Source of the DNA: Rhizopus arrhizus | Taxonomy: Eukaryota; Mucoromycota; Mucoromycetes; Mucorales; Rhizopodaceae | DNA length: 64,000 nucleotides | Assembly: GCA_024220505.1 (NCBI GenBank) | Contig: JAKZZE010000008.1 | Span: 1,116,001-1,180,000, forward strand | Reading direction: 5' to 3' | Shown: one piece after another, positions 1 to 11,703 of the stretch | Position numbering within the stretch: position 1 is the stretch's first letter | Layout: each line of letters begins with the position of its first letter | Made by a program: the position numbers and the translations under genes | The notes under the pieces: generated by a model | What the model saw: the letters and a program-made list of their open reading frames with translations, nothing else | Told to the model about the DNA's origin: nothing | Database searches by the model: none

Positions 1-324
1 ACATGTCAATAAGATACAGTCTTATCATTCTGGACTAAATCTTTACAAATGAGTTTGAATAAGAATAGAACCTGATAATTATCACTGCCCTAAACAGCCA
101 AGTTTCACTTTCATCTCAACAGTTGATTATTAACATCAGTTTATAAAATTTTTCTTATACATGTCAAATCATATCGGTCGTAACTATTTTTGTCATCTAA
201 TCTCAGGTCTTGCTTAACTAATATAAATAGCCTTGAAATCTTTCTTTAATAAAAGTATTCGACTTTAGAATTATTGTCCGGTCTCGTTAATTCTTCTTTG
301 TCCTATTTTAAATACTTAAAGCAC
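1..324 (+). repeat. Left long terminal inverted repeat
   Basis: This arm pairs with 2653-2977 as an inverted copy with only a few mismatches. Similarity stops at the shared aaagcac at 318-324. It is AT-rich and has no coding potential. Confidence 0.85.
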
Positions 325-392
325 ATCATGGATACTCGTTACCTCGCTCCTCAATATCTCATCCGGAGGATTCGAATCTACAGAATGTAAAA

Positions 393-612
393 CTTATGGC
401 ATATGCTGATGATGTTGTTTGTATCCTTCGTGATCCCTCTGATCTTGCTGTGCTATAGGCTCATCTTACAACTTACTCTCATGCATCTAATGCCAAGGTA
501 AACGACCACAAAACTCAAGCAATGTCTTTGTCGGGTTCTTCTACCTTCTATCTCAACACCTGGCGAGCCCTGCTATTGTCTCATGGAATATCTCATTGGC
601 AGGACAATTGAG
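393..612 (+). pseudogene. LINE reverse-transcriptase fragment (YADD box)
   Basis: In the frame starting at 393 the translation reads LMAYADDVVCILRDPSDLAV, containing the YADD catalytic box of reverse transcriptase. It is followed by a stop and then by the continuing homologous frame to about 612 (KVNDHKTQAMSLSG and similar). This matches the non-LTR type of reverse transcriptase seen elsewhere in the window. It is a short dead piece lying just inside the left inverted repeat. Confidence 0.75.
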
Positions 613-886
613 ATATTTGCAGATAAAAGTGAGAAAAAAGAAAGGAAATAGTACTTGAAAACTAGTGAATGAGTCTCTATGTAACCTCTTTATTAGATTT
701 CAAGACGAGAGAGAGAACCCATTTAATCAAACTACGCCTTTATATAGGAAATGAAATTATTCAGGGACCGAAGTGAGTTCAAGGTCAATTTTAGTATTGA
801 GCTTGAACAATATAAACATTGTATATGAGCTTTTAAGGAATATGTAATAAGTAATATTATGTATTCAGTACTTGTTATTTCTTATA

Positions 887-2516
887 CAGTAGCGGACAAA
901 ACTGGTGCACAAAAATTAAAATCAACATTGTATCTCCGCCATATGTCTGCGACTTTTGTGGCATATACCATCTGAAAGACAGTCCAAAATATACATTATG
1001 TTATGTAAACCGGAACTGTGTCGGACATCCTTCAGGCATAAGGTCATTTTTAGTGATTTTTTGCATATTTCAATTTTCGCCAAAAATGTGGTGCTTGTCT
1101 AGCCGTCTTTCAATTTTCCCCATATCTCTCCCGTTTGCTTTCAGATTTCACAGCATATTAGTAAATTTTAGTAGCTCTTAAAAAATATATAAAACTGTAC
1201 TTATTTTGTATTTCCCATTGAGTCCCCCCTTTTGTTTTTACCCTATTCACTATAACAAAGTACTAGCCTTATATGTTTAAGAAAATAAGCAACTGTAAAA
1301 ACGAAACTCTGAGATCTCGAACACGCCTAGTTCGTACGACAGCAGATATTTCTAGAGTAACAAGGATCTCTAAATGGACAATCAACAGGAGAAAGAGGGA
1401 AGAAAGAAACTTAATGTCTTGTGATCATGAAGGTATTCCGCTATTAGCCTGAAAAGTTATTAGTTCAGTCATCAACCTAGAGCTTGGACAAGGTCCGCTA
1501 CACACAGTTCCTGATGCTCAGCACATTTTGAGGACCTTAAGATACAGTGTTAGCAGACTGTCAGTCTAAAGGCACAGTAGGAAGCTAGATTTTGAGTCCG
1601 GAAGTAAGGAATCGAAGAATTTCATCAGCTGTATAAGTCGGAAAAAGCGATGAATGTGGTATCACAACAAGCCATTGTATACTATAGAGGGCTGGAAGTC
1701 TGCTATCTTTAGCAATGAAACAAATATGAACATTATGGATGCAGACAGTATACACTAATATTGAAAGCAAGTCGAGCAACCTGAGCGATTTTTTCACGGT
1801 GATCAAACAATGAAGCATGCTGGCTGCTCTGTTATGTTTTAAGGCTGTATTAGATATTAAGGACCAGAATATGTGTGTCAGGTATACGATGGTATAATGA
1901 ACTCATAAATATACACATATATTTCGCTTACTTCATACCACAAAAGCCTAGCGTATAGTAGTCTAAAACGTCGTAATCTCTCGTTTCAGTATGACAATGA
2001 CACAAGGCACAAGTCAACGCATGTCACAAACTCAATATTTGATAACAGCGCTTCTGTGCTACAAGTTTAGCCGCCACTAATCCCGGCCTAAGTCCGCTTA
2101 AGCATGCCAGGTGGCAATTGATGGCAAAGGTATGATGATACGACACTAGATCAAAAAGGGTCGATGATCTTTGGAAAAGAATAGTTAAAGAGCCGGGTTC
2201 TTTTACTGAAAATGATATACACGCATATTATTAGCATATGCAAAGAAGAATATCCGATAATATCAAGAGATGAGATGATTATATAAAGTCTAAGATTTTA
2301 GCCACTTTTGCGGTTTTTAGAAAATATAAGATTTTATAAATTCAAAGCACGCTTATCGCTCAGTTTTAACAATGTCATGCTTAGAACATACATAGATTAC
2401 AATGACTAGTATATCCTCCTTCTAGTACAGTTTCATGACTATTGCAATTACCATGAGCAGGTAATGGTAGTTAAAAGCTAAAAAAAAGTTTTGTGCACCA
2501 GTTTTGTCCGCTACTG
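887..2516 (+). mobile_element. Decayed Tc1/mariner-like transposon
   Basis: The ends are inverted copies of a 28-bp terminus beginning CAGTAGCGGACAAAACTGG, and each is flanked by the dinucleotide TA (885-886 and 2517-2518). This is the hallmark TA target duplication of the Tc1/mariner group. Near 1300-1400 a plus-strand translation resembles the paired helix-turn-helix of such transposases (RTTADISRVTRISKWTINR), but no long reading frame survives, so it is inactive. It inserted inside the outer long-TIR element. Confidence 0.8.
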
Positions 2517-2596
2517 TATAAGATCTGAGTAATCTCATACGAATAATAGTATTTAATGAGGTAAATACGACAACAATCGTTCTCTTGAATCACTTG

Positions 2597-2640
2597 TACA
2601 GTGGCCAGCAAAACCGTTCGCACAAAACGTATTTTTTTCT
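2597..2640 (+). repeat. Solo Tc1-like terminus
   Basis: The sequence TA followed by CAGTGGCCAGCAAAACCG has the form of a Tc1-type inverted terminus related to, but different from, the one at 887. No partner copy was found to its left within the outer element, so it looks like an orphan end left by deletion. Confidence 0.45.
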
Positions 2641-2652
2641 TTCTACGCTGAA

Positions 2653-2977
2653 GTGCTTTAAGTATTCAAAAATAAGATAAAGAAGAATTAACGAGACCGA
2701 ACAATAATTCTAAAGTCGAATACTTTTATTAAAGAAAGATTTCAAGGCTATTTATATTAGTTAAGCAAGACCTGAGATTAGATGACAAAAATAGTTACGA
2801 CCGATATGATTTGACATGTATAAGAAAAATTTTATAAACTGATGTTAATAATCAACTGTTGAGATGAAAGTGAAACTTGGCTGTTTAGGGCAGTGATAAT
2901 TATCAGGTTCTATTCTTATTCAAACTCATTTGTAAAGATTTAGTCCAGAATGATAAGACTGTATCTTATTGACATGT
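2653..2977 (-). repeat. Right long terminal inverted repeat
   Basis: This is the inverted partner of 1-324. It runs from gtgc at 2653 to acatgt at 2977. Confidence 0.85.
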
Positions 2978-4675
2978 CAAAACATGACATTGACCTTACA
3001 GTTACTATATAATAGTAATAACGACTTAAGAAAAGATAAAAGCAAAGATCAAGAAACAGTTTGGATTCTTTTTGAGACTGGTCTTTATTTCAGTTTAAGT
3101 TTAAACAATAATTATTCTAATTGAAGTCAGGTATTTATATCTTATTGAGTGAGTGGCTTGATATCTTCTATTGTAAGCTTTCTTCTAATCTTCAGGTACT
3201 TTAGCAAGTGCCGTCTATAGTTATGGTTATAAAAACTTTTCATTTGTTCTTTTGTATGTCTACCATAGGTTATCTTTTATTCTGGGAATTTCTCACTGAT
3301 TTGAATAAGGTTATTTTACGCGTTATTTCAATTATATGAAAGATTAGCAATATTTCTGATATTGGATTGGATCTTGTTATTTTAGTTGATACTTCTTCTT
3401 ATCAAAGAACTCTCATTAATACAAAACATATTCTAAAAGAACATGTTTAATTGGAATTGATTGTATGGTCTTATTTAAATAAACTTATATCTTATTTTAT
3501 TTAATTATGATCTTATATTAAGCTGTTGTATCCACACAACTAGTAAAGTGAACATTCATGGATAAACGTGAGATCTCCGCAATAGACAACTTTACCCTGT
3601 AGTCCCTATCGGCGTTCCCACGACTATATCGGAACCTGATTACAACAACGGCAGTTCTATCCAACCTTATTCGATAATTATCGTTAGATCAATAATTTAT
3701 CTACTTTATTGTCCTTTGATTCGTCAAGAAGACAGCGGCTATTGATTATCTACTATCTTTCCTTTATCTTCCCATCTTTCCCATATCATTCTTTTAACCG
3801 ATCAATTGAAATAGCGGTAATGATCCAGACATTCAAAAAGTATAAATATCCTCAATTGTTTTTATTAATAAAGTCATATACAATATTTAGTTACATAACT
3901 ATTGCCTTTTTATTTTAGTTTCTGTCTCATATTTCATATTTGGCAAAACAAATATAAATATCCTGTCGTATTTACCCTAATAATTTCCTTAATGTCTTGT
4001 GAGATCACTCAAAGAATTCTTAAATTAATAATTTGACAGTATATCGTACTACATCGAACCCTAAATTACATTGTTATGTTCTAAGACGTAGTTTGTATTG
4101 AATGGGCTCGCTCTCTCGTCCTTACTCAATAAAGAGGTTCAAGAGACTCATCGATTATTTGATTTATTTGTTAATTTTATTAATCGAGAGAAACAACACG
4201 CCTATTCCACATATCCCACCTAAATCCTTATTGAAAAAGAATAAATTTAACTTCAATATACTCAAGAATAAAGAGTATCTCAAAGTAATTATCGTTTTTG
4301 GCGCTTTTTTTTATTTCTTTTTATCTTCATTTATTACAAAAAATTGTATTTTTATTTAATATCATTGTATCTAGTATTTATATCTTTTTCGTGAAGATTC
4401 AATTAAATCCTTTTCATGACACTCTAATTAATTATAACCGTAAATCTAGTATGAACAAATTTTAATATGAGGATCTGCTACTGGACTGCTTATAACTACT
4501 TCTTACATAGCTTTATTTTTTATTTATGCGTCATTAGAATCGAATCTTATCTTAGTTACATATTACCTGATTTAATAAAGAGATACCAAGTTCTAATAGT
4601 ATTTCTTTATCTTTGTTGTTACATTATTTTATTTAAAAAATCCTTTCCTAAATAGTTTCAACTCAATGTTCAAAA
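2978..4675. other. AT-rich stretch, no supported gene
   Basis: Open frames here reach only about 60-85 codons, are Ile/Leu/Phe-rich as expected of random AT-rich DNA, and match nothing recognisable. No repeat ends were identified. Confidence 0.5.
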
Positions 4676-5683
4676 CGATGGGTAAAATTGATTGGCAAGC
4701 TTTCGATATTCGTCTGGTCAATGAATTACTACTGACTCAAGTCTATCCTTCCCTGCTCATGCCAAATCAGGATTTCAAAACTTCGTATTAGACTGGCATC
4801 CTTGTTAACCTGTATATGAATCTAATATAGCTTGTGGTAACTTTCGACGTAGATCCCTTATATCTTCGGATCCTTTTCTCCCCAGAAACAAGAATTACTT
4901 CGAACAGCTTCAAATATGTCGAGTACAGAAAACCACTTTTTTCCACTAGTTCAAATGTCCACACAGTTCAACACAATGATCCCACCTGCACTACCGCTTC
5001 CTGCACTTACTGGAATGGACTTTGTCAACATCCCGAATCCACTTTTACCTGATGGAACTTTTATTGCTTTTTTGAATACCAAATGGTTTCGTGAATCTCA
5101 ATTACCTCATTCATCTACGTTATCAGTATGATATTCTCGTACAATTCCTTCTGTCTGGTGACGTTTTTGGAAGACATCTGTTCCACACAGAACTCATGCT
5201 CTACTCTGAAGACTCTATCATCACAAAGTGCCATGTAAGGAATGTCTTCATCGGCTAATCCTAGCTCGATTTCTGTATATTGGTTGTGTCCATTGCGACA
5301 GTGTCGATTCTGAAGAACACTTTCTCTAGCCTTGTCCCTTCAAACATGAAATCTGGCAAACATTGCGTCTCGCTTTTTCATTGATCCTGCCAAATTGACT
5401 TGTACTCTCAATCAGTGCCCTTCTTCCTTTAGAACTAAAACCACTCCTTCACTTTTTGTGATCTACTTGGATACTGTAACTTGTGTTTCGCTCTTTCATG
5501 TCAACTTCACTGGAAATTTATTTGATCTTTTTGGCCTCAGGAAGTAGTAGCAAGAGCCACTAGACAAATCCACAAGATTCACAGAGAAAACAATGGTCCT
5601 TCACCACAAGGTTAATCCATGAGCTTTTTTCTGCTCTGTTATTTGCCCCAGATTTCGTTATAGTCACCAAACCTAGCACAGAT

Positions 5684-5727
<44 letters not shown>
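4676..5727 (+). pseudogene. 5'-truncated LINE, C-terminal part with poly(A) tail
   Basis: Piecewise plus-strand translation gives the C-terminal part of a LINE polyprotein. It shows a WQAFDIRLVNELLLTQVYPS-like segment, then FKYVEYRKPLFSTSSNVHTV with TCTTASCTYWNGL. Next comes a reverse-transcriptase zinc-binding (zf-RVT) pattern around 5150-5400 with FWKTSVPHRTHALLW, CxxC and HFLYLCPFKHEIW. Frameshifts and stops interrupt it. A 41-nt poly(A) run at 5687-5727 closes the element, as expected for target-primed reverse transcription. The 5' part is missing. Confidence 0.8.
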
Positions 5728-5728
<1 letters not shown>

Positions 5729-5917
5729 GATGTAACATCAACAGTTTTGATTATAATTGAAAAAGTTCGTATATGAAGTCAAATGTATTGTATGACGAAA
5801 GTTCTTTATGTAAACACTTGTATTTGCTTCTTCCATTTTCATTTAGTATTTCGAGTTCAATATATGATCACATTTCTAATAACACTCTTTTAACCCGATG
5901 TAGCTTTATTCTTCATA

Positions 5918-8269
5918 TCATGTCAATACAACTAGAGAATACATATACAAAGGTAGTATAATATTATCGTTTTGAGATGAAAAAGCTTCTAGAAGACCTA
6001 AATGTTATATACAAGAATGAATAATCTTTATTTTCTGCTTATTTTTAAATATTATACCTGTAAGGAATACTACAAATGTATACGCCCGCCAGTCTATTTG
6101 TGTTTTAAAAGCATCAGTGTGATTCTCTTGTTGCAAGCCAATAAAGGTCCCTGTTTGAAGTAGTAAAAAGGAGCTAAAGAGGACAATAATGACGAATGCA
6201 ACTGTTCCTTCGACTGTTTTGTTTGAACCTAACCAGCGGTTACGACCCAATTTTTTTCCAATGATAGATGCCTAAAAGAAACGCATAAGCAATTTTAATT
6301 GACTCCTTTTTTTTTTTTATAAATTAAATATATACTGCAGAATCACCAAAGCCTAATGCAAGTATTCCAGATAAAGACGCCAAAAAGTTTGAACTGTAAG
6401 TTTTACTTAGTTATTTTATTTTTATATGTGCTTATATGTCATTTACCTTCCTATCCAAATAGGTGAAGCACAGCCTAATAATAAATACATATGACTTAAT
6501 ATAATTGGACCCAAGTCGCGATTATCTATGAACTCGGTAAGGAATATATGCAAATTTTTTCCCCAAGGCCAAACAGCAAAATAACGAAGATATTCTAAAT
6601 AAATAAATGCTGACATGGCAACGCCAAACGCTAGCTGAAGGAATTGATACTACATAGTCCACAGAATGAGCGACATGGTAAAAGGTACTGATATGCAATT
6701 TTTCTTACTTCAAAAATGACACCAGGTACAAACAAGACAACGGCTAGAGCATGAAACAGCTTTCGTTTTATATTGAGAGAAGCTGTTAAATTTTTCTCTT
6801 CCGTGTTCAAAGATCGATGGTTTTGTGGGGGCGAAGCAAAATCCAATACGAGCACCCAGATAACGATAGTACTAATGACCATAATCAGCCAATATAAGCA
6901 CAGAAACGCGCGTGATGGCGACATGTAAAGGAAATTAAGAGCCCTATTTTTTATTCTAATCAATCACAAGCAGTGCCTTTTTTCACTAAATGATATGTTT
7001 ACCACATAAAAGGATCCATACCAATCGCTTCTTTACAAAAGGGTGATATCATAAATAATATAAGCACTGCAGTGATTAAATAAAAGGCAGTTCCCAGCAG
7101 TAACTTTTGATTCTTAAATATTGGAAGAGACTTATCATGAGACCTCCAATAAGGCTGCTGTGCAATTCTGCGGGATTGTCTGAGTAAAGGATAAGTAATG
7201 ACACCAATGAGTATCATGCCGACAATAAGAGCATGTATCAGTACTGAAATAGATGACATATCTTGGTGATCCATATATTCTGGTTGATATTTTGGGAAAT
7301 ACTACAGACAAAAAAAGGAGACGAGTTAAAAAAAAAACGGGAATCGTTCAAGATTTGCTTACAGTGACGCAAATGTATTCGACTGTACCGTAAACTAATA
7401 CTGCTGCTGATTGCGAAATGATGGTCATTTCGCCCAACGTAAAGCATTTTTGTAAAGTCACTACACAAATATACAAAAACCATTGAAATGAGATGATTGA
7501 TACGATGGTTAATACAATGGGTGTTTTAGATAAAACAATAGTAAGTGATAATAGCCGTGTAACGAGAGTTGTAAATAAAGCAGAAACAAGAATGCTAGAT
7601 ATAAACAATCCTCTTTTACGTATAATTCTCTTTAACGGTCGTATATATTCATTGACAAAGACCAGGGTCAGTAATGTGACGCTCATGATGAACAATAGCT
7701 CAAGTCTTGCTTGAACATAGACTATGGAAAGGATAAGATTACATAGAATATGAGGTGTTCTTTAAAGGATTCATATATACCAACAAATGCTTCATCCGTA
7801 CTATTTTTCATTAAATCCGTCATTTTTGAGGCTGTTACCATTGGTAGTAATAAAACTCCACACAGTAAACCATCGTCCGCATTGTTTCTTTACAAGTTAT
7901 TAAAACCAAATAGACATGTACATTTCCTTTACATATATACCTAAAGGAGTTCTTATTTGCGCCAAATATTCTATTGAGCGGTACAAGTGATACGATAGTA
8001 GTTGGCTTCAGCAATTTGTCTCCATCATATATATTATTGGCATCAGTATGTTGTTCATCAGAAGACGAGTGCTCTTGAACTTGATCTGGTGCTCTTTTGA
8101 AAAAGTAAACAAGACATAAACCAAGCCAAAGAATAGCAATCCATACACAATATGTTTTACTGAAATTTGAGTTTGCTGCTGTGTTGAAGAAATAGACAAA
8201 CACCCAAAAAAAAGACACGACCCATAAAACGAGTTCGAATGCTAGTAATGGAGGTGGCTGTTTTTTCAT
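5918..8269 (-). CDS. SEC59: Dolichol kinase, ER membrane
   Basis: Predicted CTP-dependent dolichol kinase that makes dolichyl phosphate for N-glycosylation, O-mannosylation and GPI anchors in the ER membrane. The C-terminal exons are clear: 7363-7710 (approx), 7003-7301, 6709-6943, 6447-6649, 6336-6393, 6058-6271 and 5918-5997. All are in frame. They spell KRKLFHALAVVLFVPGVIFE, the NRDLGPIILSHMYLLLGCA segment, GFGDSAASIIGKKLGRNRW and KTVEGTVAF. The C-terminus EAFSSQNDNIILPLYMYSL is also typical of the family. The protein is strongly hydrophobic with many membrane segments. N-terminal exons 7941 to about 8269 and 7760-7887 also look coding. The frame between the 7760-7887 block and the next exon is not reconciled (an intron of 3k+2 nt or an indel is needed). 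A Ser-rich open frame continues upstream of ATG 8269 to about 8500 without an ATG, so the start is uncertain. Confidence 0.9.
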
Positions 8270-8568
8270 TATTGTTTCTTTTTGCTCCAATTGCTGTGTA
8301 TTTTTTGGATCACCTTCTGATACAGCATAGCTACTCCGTTTTCGTCGAAGGACTTGAAAAGTTTGATCTTCGTCGATCGATGAAGATGATGCAAACCCTT
8401 CATCTGCATCATGGCCTGCACTATTTGTACTGCTACTCGGTGGACTATGGTAGTCCTTGATGATATTATTGTGGGCTGAACTAGACAGTGTTAATAAAAG
8501 GATACAACAAAGAAAGAAAGAAAGAAATGGAGTGCAACAGTGTGTTTCATACTGTCACATGTTAAAAT

Positions 8569-9998
8569 TTATTCTTCTAAAATGGACTCAGCTAAATAAT
8601 GCTCTTGAAGTGGTTCAATAATATGTGATAAACTTTCACCAGACATGATTTGTTCTAGTTCGTATAATGTTAAGTTAATACGGTGATCTGTAACACGGTT
8701 CTATTAAAAACATATGTATTCAGTTAAAAAAAACTTGGATATTTAATTTTGTAAATTTACCTGTGGATAGTTGTAGGTTCTAATTTTTTCAGATCTATCG
8801 CCTGTACCAATTTGTTTGTTTCTAGAATCCCGTCTACTCTTTTCTGTCTTTAAACGCTCTTGTTCATATATCTTTGCTCGAAGCACCTTTAGAGCTTTTT
8901 GTTTATTTTTATGCTGTGAACGTTCGTCTTGCATAGCAACTACCAAACCAGTTGGTATATGTGTGATTCTAACAGCACTGTCAGTTGTGTTCACATGTTG
9001 ACCACCAGCACCAGAAGCTCTATAAACATCAATTTTTAAATCTGAATCTCGTATTTGTACTTGAACCTATATGATTTTGTTAACTTTCTACTTTTTTTAT
9101 AATGTCAAAATGTGCTTACCTCAGTTGGCTGTGGTAAAATGGCCACAGTCACTGTGGATGTATGGATTCTTCCTTGTGATTCGGTAGCAGGTACACGCTG
9201 AACTCTAGTATAGGTTGCTTTTAGAATGAAAATAATATTGTCAGTTTAATTCTTTCTCTAACCTGTGTACACCTGATTCATATTTTAATGTACCAAATAC
9301 ACTTTTTCCTCCAACATTAACAGTAATATCCTATTTTCTCAAAATAATATAAGCATATATTACATAGGAAGGTATAATGACATACCTTAAACCCCTTACT
9401 ACCTGTCTCTTCAGAACAAGCCAACACCTCCCATTTCCATCTTTGTAATTGAGAAAATCGTTCATACATGCGTGCCATATCAGCTGAGAAGATCGAAGCC
9501 TCATCGCCACCAGCTCCTGCACGAATTTCTAATATTGCACTTGTATCATCGGCAATATCCTTGGGAGCAAGCTCCATAATGATTTCTTTTTCTAGTTGTT
9601 TGATTTGGTTTGACATGTCTTGACATTCTTCTTTGGCAAGATCAAACATTTCTTTATCACTCTCTTCAGGACTAGATAACATATCGTAAAGTTCACGTAA
9701 GTCGCTTTTACTCTTTTGCCATTGATCAAAAAGGGCCTTTGATTGAGTCAAACTAGCTAGTTCCCTGGAATTGTTGGTGATCTCTGAAGGATCTAAATTA
9801 TCGCTATTGTTTAATCGTGTAATGATCGTATCATGTCTTTCCGAAAGTCGAGCCAGCTTATTTTCAAGAGCAGGCGTAATCCTTGATGTTTCCAAAGGTT
9901 GAGCTATACGTTATTCAATAAACAAGCAATATCAAAAGAATCACTTTACTACCTTTTGTTGAATAGCGAGCAATAGGACCAAAAACTCTTTTTAACAT
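8569..9998 (-). CDS. MRF1: Mitochondrial peptide chain release factor 1
   Basis: Class I release factor that recognises stop codons and triggers peptidyl-tRNA hydrolysis in mitochondria. Six exons splice to 384 residues: 9953-9998, 9386-9903, 9263-9330, 9120-9204, 8761-9066 and 8569-8700. The N-terminus [15 protein letters not shown] is short, basic and Arg/Ser-containing, like a mitochondrial presequence. Then come the PCRF helical domain and [14 protein letters not shown]. The catalytic GGQ loop follows in [18 protein letters not shown], then the IPTG segment and a C-terminus ending ESILEE. The order and motifs are complete. The gene is divergent from DCP2, with 162 bp between the start codons. 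The SEC59 5' region lies just downstream, so the two minus-strand genes are tightly packed. Confidence 0.95.
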
Positions 9999-10160
9999 TC
10001 TTTTAGGAAAAAAAACAAGGCACACCCATCAAAAGAAATGCGTGACCGGAATAAGTTTTGCTTTTGAATTATAATGCCGCACTCATTGGGGGTTAAAATA
10101 TAGCAGTTTGCGTGGTTGCAGTGTCTTTCTTTCTCATCAACTGAATTAATTATACACATC

Positions 10161-11703
10161 ATGTATTCAAGTGCAGTATTTGCAAAGGCCACTTTTGAAG
10201 AAATCTTAGATGATCTTTCTAGGTAAAAAAAAAGTAACAATTCAAAAGGGGTTTTCTAATTCCTGTGCATAGTCGATTTATTATTAACGTACCAGAAGCA
10301 GAGCTTGCTTCTGTTGAGCGAATTTGTTTTCAAGTAGAACAAGCACACTGGTTTTATGAAGATTTCATTCGAGAAATTAAGCCAGATTTGCCTTCTTTTC
10401 AGCTTAAAACCTTTTCTGCAAGGAATATCCTTTTTTTTTTTACTTCTAATCCTTTTTATGTAGAAAAAACACATGTATTTATTATTCTTAACCTTTTATA
10501 ATTACTTTTCAAGCATTGTCCACTTTTACATCAATGGGCCCATGAACATGAACGTGCTTATGCAGACTTTATGCAATATCGTTTTCGTATCCCTGTTTGT
10601 GGTGCTATCATTCTTAACTCGAATTTAGATAAATGTGTACTTGTCAAAGGATGGAGTTCAAAATCAGGATGGGGATTTCCTAAAGGAAAAATCAATCAAG
10701 AAGAAGAATACGATTGTTGTGCCATTCGAGAAGTACTGGAAGAGACAGGCTATGATATTGGACCATTACTAAAAAAGACAGATTACATCGAATTGACAAT
10801 GAGAGAACAACGCATTAGATTATATATCATTCAAGGTGTACCTGAAGACACACAATTTATTCCACGTACAAGAAAAGAAATCAGTGTAAGTTTATTGACA
10901 TCATCACCACCATAATTCACATTTAAAAATAGCAAATTTCGTGGATCAAATTGGAGGATTTGCCTACATATAAAACATCTGAGCCTCGTCACGGAAATGC
11001 AGCTTTGAATTATGTAAAATCAGGTTCTTATCGATTTTATATGGTTGTTCCCTTTGTTAGGTACACAGATATATACTAATGGTTGGATCTGTATTCATCC
11101 TACTATAATAGCAAATTAAAGACTTTTGTAAATCAACGAAGAAAGCAACTTCGCAAAGCAAATGAAAAAGCGGCTAAGGTGGTTTCTTCTCCTCGAAAGC
11201 CAATACAACAACAGCAACCGATGACACCCTCCTCTCCTTCACCACCCTCCTCAGATTCTTCTTCGGATGCTTTAAAATCGCTTCTTGGTGTCATGTCCGA
11301 GAAAAGGATGCCTCACGGCTTCCCCACTGCATCTCCCGCTGTTTCACAACCTCATCCTAATCATCAACCACCACCTTTGAGTGGCAACAACTTATTGCAA
11401 GAAATCTTTTCATCTGCTAGCACTACTCCTCAACAACCACAACAAAACATGCCATTTTCATTCACGATTCATGGTGCAGAAAAATCTACAGTTGAAAAGG
11501 GGTCTATGATGGACGAGCTGTTTAAAGGAAATAGTAACCAGCAACCCAATCATTTGAAACCATCCACAAGACAGGAAACCGTGCGTAGAAATTCTCTCTT
11601 GGATGCCTTGCAAGGAAACAACAGCAGAACCGAAAGTAACTTTGACCCAATACAAGCCCTCTTTCAAGGAAATGTTCATACGTATTCCCCTCGAAACCAA
11701 TAA
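10161..11703 (+). CDS. DCP2: mRNA decapping enzyme subunit 2
   Basis: Nudix hydrolase that removes the m7G cap during 5'-3' mRNA decay in the cytoplasm and P-bodies. Five exons give 437 residues: 10161-10222, 10273-10424, 10506-10885, 10933-11060 and 11112-11703. The N-terminal regulatory domain holds RFIINVPEAELASVERICF and EQAHWFYEDFIRE. The Nudix box G-x5-E-x7-REVLEETGY is intact in exon 3. Box B runs to VVPFVSKLKTFVNQRRK. The C-terminal tail (about 190 residues) is Pro/Gln/Ser-rich and low-complexity, as usual for fungal DCP2. The second intron (10425-10505) is an AT-AC U12-type intron; removing it joins LKTFSAR to IFKHCPLLHQW, matching the family. Introns 1, 3 and 4 are ordinary GT-AG. 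Confidence 0.95.
10425..10505 (+). other. U12-type AT-AC intron in DCP2
   Basis: The 81-nt intron starts ATATCCTTTT, a perfect match to the U12 5' splice-site consensus. It ends AC and carries TTCTTAAC at 10485-10492, with the branch A about 13-14 nt before the 3' end. These are the three diagnostic features of a minor-spliceosome intron. With these borders the flanking codons join as AGG A|TT TTC AAG CAT. This gives SARIFKHCP without a gap, whereas a GT-AG alternative inserts a poor Phe-rich stretch. Confidence 0.88.

Larger units (their letters stand above)
1..2977. mobile_element. Element with 325-bp terminal inverted repeats, nested relics inside
   Basis: The first 324 bases reappear as reverse complement at 2653-2977, giving long near-perfect inverted ends around a 2.3-kb interior. 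The right end finishes in acatgt at 2977. The left end coincides with the window edge, so its flank and any target duplication cannot be seen and the arm may extend further left. The interior carries a decayed LINE reverse-transcriptase piece and a complete but dead Tc1-like element, so the outer unit looks like a host that collected later insertions. No intact transposase belonging to the outer unit was found. Confidence 0.8.

Noticed and set aside
8481..8505. A minus-strand 25-nt string with GTATCCTTTT, TTATTAAC and a terminal TAG, resembling a miniature U12 intron upstream of SEC59
   Set aside because: It is far shorter than any plausible spliced intron, and removing it does not connect an ATG to the SEC59 frame.
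10460..10513. Alternative GT-AG intron in DCP2 (gtagaa to tttcaag)
   Set aside because: It would leave the stretch NILFFFTSNPFY in the protein, which does not fit the DCP2 family; the AT-AC borders restore the conserved sequence.
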